The notes under the pieces were generated by a model. The model had not been told where the DNA came from and did not search any database. It saw only the letters and a list, made by a program, of their open reading frames with translations. Shown here one piece after another: positions 37,044-43,965 of a stretch of DNA of 43,965 nt. Source of the DNA: Herminiimonas sp. (GTDB lineage Bacteria > Pseudomonadota > Gammaproteobacteria > Burkholderiales > Burkholderiaceae_D); the NCBI GenBank assembly GCA_028292665.1, contig JAQGLW010000016.1:1-43965 (forward strand), in the 5' to 3' direction. Every line of letters starts with the position of its first letter. Positions within the stretch are counted from its first letter, which is position 1. Both the position numbers and the translations under genes were made by a program.

Positions 37044-37610
37044 ATGACCATCAAATCCGACAAATGGATCCGCCGCATGGCGCAGGAAACCGGCATGATC
37101 GAACCGTTCGAGCCCGGCCAGGTTCGCACGGCCAACGGCCACAAGATCGTTTCCTACGGCACGTCGTCTTACGGCTACGATATCCGCTGCGCTGACGAAT
37201 TCAAGATTTTCACCAACATCAACAGCACCATCGTCGATCCCAAGAACTTCGATGAAAATTCTTTCGTCGATATCAAAAGCGATGTCTGCATCATCCCGCC
37301 GAACTCATTCGCACTGGCCCGCACCATCGAATATTTCCGCATTCCGCGCAGCGTGCTGACGATCTGCCTCGGGAAATCGACCTATGCCCGCTGCGGCATC
37401 ATCGTCAACGTCACGCCGTTCGAACCGGAGTGGGAAGGCTACGTGACGCTGGAGTTTTCCAACACCACGCCGCTGCCCGCGAAGATTTATGCGGGCGAGG
37501 GATGTGCGCAAGTGCTGTTTTTCGAGAGCGACGAGATTTGCGAAACGTCGTACAAGGATCGGGGCGGGAAGTATCAGGGGCAACGCGGGGTGACGTTGCC
37601 GAAAACGTGA
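37044..37610 (+). CDS. dcd: dCTP deaminase
   Basis: Dcd deaminates dCTP to dUTP, the main source of dUMP for thymidylate in most proteobacteria. The 188-residue trimeric enzyme shows the family blocks [47 protein letters not shown], the catalytic-Glu region [19 protein letters not shown] and a C-terminal [13 protein letters not shown] tail that closes over the nucleotide. Length is normal. It is followed by two accessory genes; in related genomes I recall the basic amino acid decarboxylase lying next to dcd. Confidence 0.96.
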   Translation: MTIKSDKWIRRMAQETGMIEPFEPGQVRTANGHKIVSYGTSSYGYDIRCADEFKIFTNINSTIVDPKNFDENSFVDIKSDVCIIPPNSFALARTIEYFRIPRSVLTICLGKSTYARCGIIVNVTPFEPEWEGYVTLEFSNTTPLPAKIYAGEGCAQVLFFESDEICETSYKDRGGKYQGQRGVTLPKT

Positions 37611-37691
37611 CGCTGTGCATCGTTCCACAGGATTCGCCGCAGTGCAGTATTTGTAAATTCAAACGGCAGCTCTTATCGAAGGCGCTCGAAA

Positions 37692-38228
37692 ATGCCCTTA
37701 AATAGCCTGGCGGTCACCGTGCGAACTTTAGTGGATGGCGATATTCCAGCTCTGGAACCCATACTAAGGCAGCATGTGAGAGATCGATATACCGGCGAAA
37801 TCGTGGAGTCCGAAGTCCAATTGATCAAAGACTATATGCGAAGGGCTCCAGATAATGCAGGGAGAATCCGGCACTACTTGGTGGCATGCGATGATACCGG
37901 GCAGGTCGTTGGCTGTATGGCGGTATCGCATCCGGATGTGGAGATGACAAACCATTTCGCTACTAATGCCGGCGAATCAGTTGAGTTATTGAATGCCTTT
38001 GTAAGTGAGGAACATTTCCGAGGAAAGGGCGTAGGTAGAGCGCTTTTTGAAGCGGTTTGCGCATATGGGAAGGATTGCGGCGCTCGATACTTATTAGTGA
38101 ATAGCGGCCCGCGTTATCCTGAAAGCTGGGGATTTTATGATCGCGTTTGCGATAGTGAGCATGGATTCATTCAACATAAGTACGGTGAGGGCAGGCATGC
38201 AAAAACCTGGAAAAAGAAACTTTCATGA
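37692..38228 (+). CDS. GNAT-family N-acetyltransferase
   Basis: The 178-residue protein has the acetyl-CoA binding signature FVSEEHFRGKGVGRALFEAVCAYGKDCGARYLLVNS, with the R-G-x-G-x-G/A P-loop equivalent, preceded by a beta-strand pair around VGCMAVSHPDVEM. The N-terminal ADSREV-type arm reads VTVRTLVDGDIPALEPILRQHV. Substrate is unknown. Codon choice is visibly more AT-rich than in dcd or hrpA, with more A/T third positions. With the M15 peptidase gene that follows, it appears to be an insertion. Confidence 0.85.
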   Translation: MPLNSLAVTVRTLVDGDIPALEPILRQHVRDRYTGEIVESEVQLIKDYMRRAPDNAGRIRHYLVACDDTGQVVGCMAVSHPDVEMTNHFATNAGESVELLNAFVSEEHFRGKGVGRALFEAVCAYGKDCGARYLLVNSGPRYPESWGFYDRVCDSEHGFIQHKYGEGRHAKTWKKKLS

Positions 38229-38356
38229 AAGCGCATGACATTCAATTGCAGGCCGACGCTTTTGCGCCGCAGTCGGATTAAATGAAGCCCGCCGGCAAGT
38301 CGATCAACAGGGGCAGGATTGCACCCGTTATCTCCATGCCGGATGACTAGGAACAT

Positions 38357-38902
38357 ATGAGCTCTACAGCTGCAACGATTGCTGAGAAACTGGGCATATC
38401 AGACGCGCTGCTGATTTCTCGCGGTCTTCGCCGGTTTTCGGAGACCGACTGTCTGGTGACAGCGGAAATTGGAAAAGACGGGAGAGAACATCTTCTCGTG
38501 TCTGCCGCTGCTAAAGCATGGCGCAACCTCAAAGATGCAGCGCTTGCCGAAAATATTGATGTCTTCATTGTGTCCGGCTTTCGAAGTATCAGTCGGCAAG
38601 CCGACATCATTCGCTGCAAACTGGATGCAGGTATGAAGATCGAGGAAATACTCACCGTTTGTGCTCCACCCGGCTTTAGCGAACACCACACGGGCCGTGC
38701 CGTGGACGTTTCTACTCCGGATAGCCCAATGCTTGAGACGGCCTTTGATCAGACTCCAGCGTATGACTGGTTGACCCGGCATGCGAACAGCTTCGGCTTC
38801 TTTTTGTCCTATCCAATAGGCAATTCACTTGGCTACCAATATGAACCTTGGCATTGGTGCTTCGATGAGGCCCGATTTGCCGATGGCTCCGGACCGCTCT
38901 AA
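38357..38902 (+). CDS. M15-family (VanY-like) D-Ala-D-Ala carboxypeptidase
   Basis: The 181-residue protein has the M15B motif set: IVSGFRSISRQADIIRCKLD, the zinc motif SEHHTGRAVDVS (108-119, ligands His110 and Asp117) and YEPWHWCFDE (from 162), with catalytic Glu163 and the third ligand His166. Such enzymes remove the terminal D-Ala from peptidoglycan peptides. No signal peptide or membrane segment is visible at the N-terminus, unlike most VanY/DacB-like peptidases, so it may be cytoplasmic, act on precursors, or be released by lysis. Base composition matches the GNAT gene rather than the core genes. An AGGA lies six bases before the ATG. Confidence 0.88.
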   Translation: MSSTAATIAEKLGISDALLISRGLRRFSETDCLVTAEIGKDGREHLLVSAAAKAWRNLKDAALAENIDVFIVSGFRSISRQADIIRCKLDAGMKIEEILTVCAPPGFSEHHTGRAVDVSTPDSPMLETAFDQTPAYDWLTRHANSFGFFLSYPIGNSLGYQYEPWHWCFDEARFADGSGPL

Positions 38903-39156
38903 GTTGGCTACCGTGCATCGTGACTGTTCCTGCCCTGTTGCTACTCATGGGAGATGTTGTCCGTAGCGCCGAAACGCTGGTGCGCGACGTGCCTGTTAAA
39001 ATCCGCGACCGTGTCGTTCAGATGCATTGCTGCCAGAGCACGGACAGCGGCCTGCGCCCCGCGTCTCGCCATCGCCATGCTGCGCGGTTCGAGCAGCTTT
39101 GTACCATTCCGTGCCATGTACGACGCAGATGCTACTGATCGATTCGACTTCTAATG

Positions 39157-41406
39157 CTATCTCACGCAATCGACAAAATACCCGCGCTTGCCATCCACGT
39201 CCTTTGTCACCAGGCCGTGAACGTCGGTCTCGAATCCGGGAAATTTTTCATTGAAATCGCGGGCGAACTTCAGGTAGTCGACGATCGTCCTGTTGAAGCG
39301 CTCGCCCGGAATCAATAACGGAATGCCGGGCGGGTAGGGCGTCAGCAGAATCGACGTCACGCGTCCCTCCAGCTGATCGATCGGCACGCGGTCGATCTCG
39401 CGATGCGCCATCCTGGCGAACGCATCCGACGGTTTCATCGCCGGCTGCATGTCGGACAGGTACATCTCGGTCGTCAGGCGCGCGACGTCATATGCCTTGT
39501 AGAAATCGTGAATCTGGTGGCACAGATCGCGCAGGCCGATCCGTTCGTAACGCAGGTTGGCCGCGGCGAATTCGGGCAGGATGCGCCAGATCGGCTGGTT
39601 CTTGTCGTAATCGTCCTTGAACTGCTGCAGCGCGGTCAGCAGCGTGTTCCAGCGGCCCTTGGTGATGCCGATGGTGAACATGATGAAGAATGAATACAAG
39701 CCGGCTTTCTCGACGATCACGCCATGCTCGGCCAGATACTTGGTCACGATCGATGCCGGGATGCCGGTGTCGCCGAATTTGCCGTCGAGCGACAGCCCCG
39801 GCGTGATGATCGTGGCCTTGATCGGGTCGAGCATGTTGAAGCCCGGCGCCAGGTTGCCGAAGCCGTGCCAGTTGTCCTCGGCGCGGATCATCCAGTCTTC
39901 GCGCGAACCGATGCCGTCCTCGGAAAAATTATCCGGTCCCCATACCTGGAACCACCAGTCCTTGCCCCATTCCTGGTCGATCTTGCGCATCGCGCGGCGG
40001 AAATCGAGCGCTTCCAGAATGCTTTCCTCGACCAGCGCAGTGCCGCCCGGCGGTTCCATCATCGCCGCGGCGACGTCGCACGATGCGATGATCGCGTACT
40101 GCGGCGAGGTCGACGTATGCATCAGGTAGGCTTCGTTGAATGCGTCCTGATCGAGCTTCACGGTTTCCGATTCGCGCACCAGGATTTGCGATGCCTGCGA
40201 CAGGCCGGCCAGCAGCTTGTGCGTCGATTGCGTCGAGAAAATCATCGACTCCTTGGCACGCGGCCTGTCCTTGCCGATCGCATGCATGTTCTTGTAGAAC
40301 TCGTGGAACGTCGCATGCGGCAGCCATGCTTCATCGAAATGCAGCGTGTCGATTTCGCCGTCGAGCATCTGTTTCAGGGTTTCGACGTTGTACAGCACGC
40401 CGTCGTAAGTCGACTGCGTGATGGTCAGAATGCGCGGCTTCTTGTTGACCGCTTCGCGTGCAAACGGATTGGCTTCGATTTTCTTGCGGATATTCTCCAT
40501 CGAGAATTCTTCCAGCGGAATCGGGCCGATGATGCCGAGGTGATTGCGGGTCGGCATCAGGAACACCGGGATCGCACCGGTCATGATGATCGAATGCAGG
40601 ATCGATTTATGGCAGTTGCGGTCGACCACGACGATGTCGCCGGGAGCGACGGTCGAATGCCATACCATCTTGTTCGACGTCGACGTGCCGTTGGTGACGA
40701 AGTAGCAATGGTCGGCATTGAAGATGCGCGCCGCATTGCGCTCGGAAGCGGCGACCGGGCCGGTATGGTCGAGCAGCTGGCCCAGCTCCTCGACCGCGTT
40801 GCAGACGTCGGCGCGCAGCATGTTCTCGCCGAAGAACTGGTGGAACATCTGGCCGATCGGCGATTTCAGGAAGGCGACGCCGCCTGAATGTCCGGGACAA
40901 TGCCATGAGTACGAACCGTCCTGCGCATAATGCACCAGCGCGCGGAAGAACGGCGGCGACAGGCCGTCGAGATACGACTTGGCTTCGCGGATGATGTGGC
41001 GCGCGACGAATTCCGGCGTGTCTTCGAACATGTGGATGAAGCCATGCAGCTCGCGCAGGATATCGTTGGGAATATGGCGCGAGGTCCGCGTTTCGCCGTA
41101 CAGATAAATCGGGATGTCGGCATTCTTGTAGCGGATTTCCTCGACGAAAGCGCGCAGCGATTTCAATGCCTGGTCGGTTTCCTCAAACGAGCCTGCGCCG
41201 AATTCTTCATCGTCGATCGACAGGATGAATGCGGATGCGCGCGATTGCTGCTGTGCAAATTGTGACAGGTCGCCGTAGCTGGTTACGCCCAGCACTTCCA
41301 TGCCTTCTTTTTCCATTGCATCGGCCAGCGCACGGATGCCGAGGCCGGACGTGTTCTCGGAACGGAAGTCTTCGTCGATGATGACGATGGGGAAGCGGAA
41401 TTTCAT
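39157..41406 (-). CDS. Orn/Lys/Arg decarboxylase (class III, fold type I PLP enzyme)
   Basis: The 749-residue protein has the three-part layout of large inducible-type decarboxylases: an N-terminal response-regulator-like wing (about 1-130, starting FRFPIVIIDEDF), the PLP domain with SWHCPGHSGGVAFLKSP, TNGTSTSNKMV, HFDEAWLPHATFHEFY and the Schiff-base lysine in STQSTHKLLAG (Lys397), and a C-terminal domain ending PPGIPLLIPGERF. It decarboxylates lysine, ornithine or arginine to the polyamine or acid-resistance product; sequence inspection alone does not separate these. No antiporter gene (cadB, adiC, potE) lies beside it, which favours a biosynthetic role. The upstream region has nested inverted repeats. 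Confidence 0.92.
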   Translation of the reverse strand: MKFRFPIVIIDEDFRSENTSGLGIRALADAMEKEGMEVLGVTSYGDLSQFAQQQSRASAFILSIDDEEFGAGSFEETDQALKSLRAFVEEIRYKNADIPIYLYGETRTSRHIPNDILRELHGFIHMFEDTPEFVARHIIREAKSYLDGLSPPFFRALVHYAQDGSYSWHCPGHSGGVAFLKSPIGQMFHQFFGENMLRADVCNAVEELGQLLDHTGPVAASERNAARIFNADHCYFVTNGTSTSNKMVWHSTVAPGDIVVVDRNCHKSILHSIIMTGAIPVFLMPTRNHLGIIGPIPLEEFSMENIRKKIEANPFAREAVNKKPRILTITQSTYDGVLYNVETLKQMLDGEIDTLHFDEAWLPHATFHEFYKNMHAIGKDRPRAKESMIFSTQSTHKLLAGLSQASQILVRESETVKLDQDAFNEAYLMHTSTSPQYAIIASCDVAAAMMEPPGGTALVEESILEALDFRRAMRKIDQEWGKDWWFQVWGPDNFSEDGIGSREDWMIRAEDNWHGFGNLAPGFNMLDPIKATIITPGLSLDGKFGDTGIPASIVTKYLAEHGVIVEKAGLYSFFIMFTIGITKGRWNTLLTALQQFKDDYDKNQPIWRILPEFAAANLRYERIGLRDLCHQIHDFYKAYDVARLTTEMYLSDMQPAMKPSDAFARMAHREIDRVPIDQLEGRVTSILLTPYPPGIPLLIPGERFNRTIVDYLKFARDFNEKFPGFETDVHGLVTKDVDGKRGYFVDCVR

Positions 41407-41724
41407 GAGGTCTCTCCTGAGAGCGGATTAGAGCCTGGGCCAGTCGTGGCAACAACCGCTTGCGCGCCTAAAAATTCAAAAGACGAATTTTCGCAGATAT
41501 GGGGATGGCGTGGGGAAAAACCAGATGATATAGGTTTTTGAATCAGCCATCATTCTGGCGAAAATTCGGATCGGGTATCCAAAAAACTGCGGGTTTTCTG
41601 GTGGCGGTGAATTATAAACGGTTCATTCCGGGCAGGCTGTGGCCGCGCAGGCGTATTGAAGGGCTGGTAACTGGCCTTGGGCCATTCAGGACGAACCTTG
41701 GTCACTCGAATGGCAACCGGGTTA
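41407..41724. other. Upstream region of the decarboxylase with nested inverted repeats
   Basis: No gene is supported in these 318 bases. Three inverted repeats are present: CGAATTTTCGC (41484-41494) with GCGAAAATTCG (41558-41568); ATTCAAAA (41474-41481) with TTTTGAAT (41536-41543); and AAAAACC (41516-41522) with GGTTTTT (41533-41539). They partly compete for pairing. The promoter of the minus-strand decarboxylase should lie here. Confidence 0.5.
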
Positions 41725-42294
41725 TCAAATATGCAGCCAGGCCAGAACGCCCAGCGCCATTCCGACCACAGCAACACCGTACACGCCGAATTGCAGCCAT
41801 TTCTTGCGCGTCAGCAAGGCGATTGCGGCCAGTGCAATCGCGACCTGTTCCACTGTCGTCGCCAGCGCCCAGCGGTGATGCACATGCATCGATTCTTCCG
41901 ATCTCTTGTCCCAATCGAGCGAAGCAGCTTCCAGCTTTTCGGCGTCTTTCCTGATGACTTCCTTTTCCGTCTTGTAACGCTCCACTTCGGATTTGTATTT
42001 TTCAGGATTGGTGCCCGGCAGCGTCATCGCCAGTTCGGCCAGATTCTGCTTGTTGGATTTGGCCTGATAATAATTCCACTGGTTGGACGCCTCGGTCTTC
42101 TTGATCGCGGCATTGTTCTTGAACATCGCCGCATCGTTTTGCGTGGCGCCGCCGAGATAGCCGAACAATGCGCCGACCGTGGCCAGGATCGCTGTGGTTA
42201 CCGCGATCCTGCTTGAAAAATCGTCGCCGCCGCGCGCCGCATGCTCAAGCTCATGGTCATGCGGGCCATGTACGTGAAAACCGTGTTCTGACAT
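41725..42294 (-). CDS. DUF4337-like membrane protein
   Basis: The 189-residue product starts at ATG 42294, where a AAGG/GGG ribosome binding region precedes MSEHGFHVHGPHDHELEHA; a longer frame to 42390 runs into folA's tail region and lacks support. The His-rich N-terminus is followed by a hydrophobic helix (about 28-50), a long charged and probably coiled helical region (KNNAAIKKTEASNQWNYYQAK to LDWDKRSEE), and two C-terminal membrane helices. This matches the DUF4337 family, of unknown function. It lies 40 bp downstream of folA on the same strand. Confidence 0.8.
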   Translation of the reverse strand: MSEHGFHVHGPHDHELEHAARGGDDFSSRIAVTTAILATVGALFGYLGGATQNDAAMFKNNAAIKKTEASNQWNYYQAKSNKQNLAELAMTLPGTNPEKYKSEVERYKTEKEVIRKDAEKLEAASLDWDKRSEESMHVHHRWALATTVEQVAIALAAIALLTRKKWLQFGVYGVAVVGMALGVLAWLHI

Positions 42295-42334
42295 ATCCCA
42301 ACCTTTCTGATTTGCCGAGCGGAGTGCGCTTCGT

Positions 42335-42841
42335 TCAACCCTGTCCGGCAATAGTGTCGATTCGTTCATAAGTGACGAACGCGAAGTCAAATCCGTTCTG
42401 GGCGGAATGATACCCTTCTCTCGCGACTTCTTTCCATTGCCGTGGATCTATTTGTGGAAAAAAAGTATCGCAATCGAATGTCTTCCCGATTTCGGTGATG
42501 ACGAGCCGGCTGACATGCGGCAGCGCTTCCGCATAAATTTGCGCGCCGCCGATGATAAAGGCTTCGCCGTCGCCCGCCAGCGCGGCTGCCGCTTCCAGCG
42601 ATGTCGCCGTGTCGACGCCGTCATGCCGCCAGCCGGGATTGCGCGTGACGACGATGTTGCGCCGGTTCGGCAGCGGCCGGCCGATCGAGTCGAACGTCTT
42701 GCGTCCCATGATGATCGGATGGCCCGACGTCGTGCGCTTGAAATGCGCCAGATCCTCCGGCAGCCGCCAGGGCAGAGTGTTGTCGATACCGATGCCGCGC
42801 TGGCTGTCGGTGGCGACGATGATGGTCAGTTGAGGTGGCAT
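42335..42841 (-). CDS. folA: Dihydrofolate reductase
   Basis: The 168-residue enzyme reduces dihydrofolate to tetrahydrofolate with NADPH. Signatures: [29 protein letters not shown] with the active-site acidic residue and Trp, [20 protein letters not shown] for NADPH binding, [14 protein letters not shown], and DTFFP near the C-terminus. It is functionally linked to thymidylate synthesis, but no thyA is adjacent upstream; instead there is a 460-bp region carrying a large palindrome. Confidence 0.96.
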   Translation of the reverse strand: MPPQLTIIVATDSQRGIGIDNTLPWRLPEDLAHFKRTTSGHPIIMGRKTFDSIGRPLPNRRNIVVTRNPGWRHDGVDTATSLEAAAALAGDGEAFIIGGAQIYAEALPHVSRLVITEIGKTFDCDTFFPQIDPRQWKEVAREGYHSAQNGFDFAFVTYERIDTIAGQG

Positions 42842-43300
42842 TGGACAAATGTCATGTTTTGACTATTACATTGCCGCATTATACGGAGGTTAGAGCAGCA
42901 AATGAGCATATTGAGATTTAGAGCGGTTTTCATATTAGTGTATGGGCGCTGCGGGCCGCTTTGGAGCGCATGGCGGCGTTGTTCGTCGCTTGTGTGGCTG
43001 GCCACACTGCGCTCCTCGCGCCTTGCCCTGCACTCCAAACCAACCCGCATCACCCGCACACTGATACGAAAACCGCTCTAAGGTGCGGCGAACGGGCCTG
43101 TTGATTTTCCGTTAAGTTCAATGAGGACGAACTTGATTCCTCTGGCACTTCACGAAAACACGGCGGGAAGCGGCAGTCCAGCGGAAATTCAGTCGGCTGG
43201 ATTGAGCCGGAGATGGGTACCCTCACTCCAAGGGTATACATCGATTTTTTGGACGCACTTGCTTTTCCCGAGGCCTAAACGACTGATTCGTCTATATCGT
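42842..43300. other. Intergenic region holding a large palindromic repeat
   Basis: This 459-bp gap between folA and the EAL gene (both minus strand) holds the 164-bp palindrome at 42918-43081. The short part next to folA (42842-42917) is AT-rich and presumably carries its promoter, with GCATTATAC around 42873-42881. I see nothing recognisable in 43082-43300. Confidence 0.6.
42918..43081. repeat. 164-bp near-perfect palindromic repeat element
   Basis: The element begins TTAGAGCGGTTTTC and ends with its complement GAAAACCGCTCTAA. Symmetry continues through the whole length, with scattered mismatches, to an exact centre at 42999/43000 where GTGTGGC (42992-42998) faces GCCACAC (43001-43007). Many arm mismatches are transitions, compatible with G-U pairs in an RNA hairpin. 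There is no ORF and no obvious target-site duplication. The form suggests a MITE or large repetitive extragenic palindrome. The outer 16 bp recur at 29974-29989. Confidence 0.8.
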
Positions 43301-43965
43301 TCACTCTGATAGAGAATCCGTTTGAGTGGAATGAATTTCGGAAACCTGGCTTGCGACCTCAGGTAAAAGGAATCGCTTCATCATCAGCCGTGGCACCTCG
43401 CTCGCCGGCACCGGCCGCGAAATCAAATAGCCTTGCACTTCGTTGCAGGAGAGTTCCTGCAGGATGCGAAGTTGCTCCGTGGTCTCTACCCCTTCCGCGA
43501 CAACAGTCAGTTCAAGCACATGCGCCATCGACAGAATGGCCATGAACAACGCCTCGCCTTTTCTGTTGCTTCCAAGCTGGGCAGTAAAAGCCCGGTCTAC
43601 TTTCAACACATCCAGGTCGAGGCGCTGCAGTTGCGACAAGGATGAGTATCCTGTCCCAAAGTCGTCTACCAGCAATGCCACGCCGAGTGCTTCCAATGCG
43701 GCCAGTTCCTTGGTTACTTCAATGTTCTCCCCTATCACACACGACTCGGTTATTTCGATTTCAATAAGAGAAGGGGCAATGTCATGACGCTCCATGCAGG
43801 ACTGGAATAATGCGCTCAACTGGCCCTTGTTAAACTGGCGCGAGGAAACGTTCACTGAAACAGGCACCACCGGCAAACCTTGTGCCTTCCATGCCGCAAT
43901 CTGCGCGCACGCCATTTTGATAACCAGTTCACCCAATGGAACAATCAAACCAGTCTCTTCGGCTA
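43301..43965 (-). CDS. EAL-domain protein (c-di-GMP phosphodiesterase), 5' truncated by window edge
   Basis: About 221 C-terminal residues are present and the frame stays open to the end of the window. The EAL domain features are: AEETGLIVPLGE, VSVNVSSRQFN, IEIEITES with a metal-binding Glu, LLVDDFGTGYSSLSQLQRLDLDVLKVDRAF with the DDFGTGYSS loop, VVAEGVET with the catalytic-base region, and QGYLISRPVP. All catalytic residues visible in this part are intact, so it is probably an active phosphodiesterase. The EAL tripeptide itself and any GGDEF, PAS or membrane domains would lie beyond the edge. The apparent TTG start at 43948 is inside the domain. Confidence 0.9.
   Translation of the reverse strand, partial: AEETGLIVPLGELVIKMACAQIAAWKAQGLPVVPVSVNVSSRQFNKGQLSALFQSCMERHDIAPSLIEIEITESCVIGENIEVTKELAALEALGVALLVDDFGTGYSSLSQLQRLDLDVLKVDRAFTAQLGSNRKGEALFMAILSMAHVLELTVVAEGVETTEQLRILQELSCNEVQGYLISRPVPASEVPRLMMKRFLLPEVASQVSEIHSTQTDSLSE

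Noticed and set aside
38229-38356. Integron-type attC site between the GNAT and M15 genes
   Set aside because: A CCGAC/GTCGG pair is present, but I see no inverse core (RYYYAAC) or core (GTTRRRY) sites, so a cassette recombination site is not supported.
38941-39117. A 58-codon minus-strand frame between the M15 peptidase and the decarboxylase
   Set aside because: There is no ribosome binding site and no recognisable family. It may be a decayed fragment, but the evidence is too thin to call a gene.
39724-40887. A 387-codon open frame antisense to the decarboxylase
   Set aside because: It is antisense to the PLP domain of a conserved gene, and its composition is shadow-like.

Overview
The window looks like chromosomal DNA of a betaproteobacterium of order Burkholderiales, most likely family Oxalobacteraceae (Herminiimonas/Collimonas/Janthinobacterium-like). 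This rests on protein character and gene order (ribBA-ribH-nusB, dnaX-ybaB-recR, dcd beside a large basic amino acid decarboxylase, a beta-type 4.5S RNA). It is inferred by reading, not by a database search. Most of the window is dense housekeeping sequence of moderately high GC. There is no CRISPR array, tRNA, rRNA operon, prophage or intact insertion sequence.

Layout. 1-1100: the end of an isoprenylcysteine methyltransferase-like gene, a small GDCCVxC cysteine-rich protein, then a sparse stretch with clustered ACGGT repeats. 1.1-4.6 kb: ribBA, ribH, nusB and a class I aminotransferase, closed by a 30-bp palindromic terminator. 4.7-8.0 kb: a membrane-anchored lytic transglycosylase (minus strand) with a structured upstream region, ubiD, and the 4.5S SRP RNA gene. 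8.0-14.6 kb: a MarR regulator diverging from an RND efflux adaptor/permease pair, with a perfect 9+5+9 operator between them; the permease overlaps tail-to-tail with an AidB-like acyl-CoA dehydrogenase. 14.8-17.8 kb: dnaX-ybaB-recR, where dnaX carries an A9 run plus stem-loop that looks like a frameshift signal. 17.8-22.0 kb: a family III CoA-transferase followed by a three-gene NitT/TauT-type ABC importer. 22.0-31.2 kb: a central carbon block, with pgi-zwf-hexR-tal on the minus strand diverging from edd-eda on the plus strand, then a VOC protein and rpiA. 31.2-37.6 kb: yggX, argA, hrpA (the last two divergent over 25 bp), a small ORF and dcd. 37.7-38.9 kb: two accessory genes (GNAT and an M15 peptidase) with a different base composition by eye. 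39.2-42.8 kb: an Orn/Lys/Arg decarboxylase, a DUF4337 membrane protein and folA. 42.9-43.1 kb: a 164-bp near-perfect palindromic repeat. 43.3 kb to the end: the C-terminal part of an EAL-domain protein.

How the genes work together. Pgi, Zwf, Edd and Eda carry out most of the Entner-Doudoroff route from hexose phosphate to pyruvate and glyceraldehyde-3-phosphate. Tal and RpiA connect it to the pentose phosphates. HexR, encoded inside the cluster, probably represses the divergent promoters through two 15-bp sites seen in the pgi-edd gap. The RND pair is probably controlled by its divergent MarR. The dnaX, recR and ybaB products serve replication and recombination.

The least ordinary signals are non-coding or recoding: the dnaX frameshift cassette, the 164-bp palindrome with a partial copy over the eda stop codon, the hairpin and direct repeats upstream of the transglycosylase, and the nested inverted repeats upstream of the decarboxylase. 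I found no obviously new multi-gene system.
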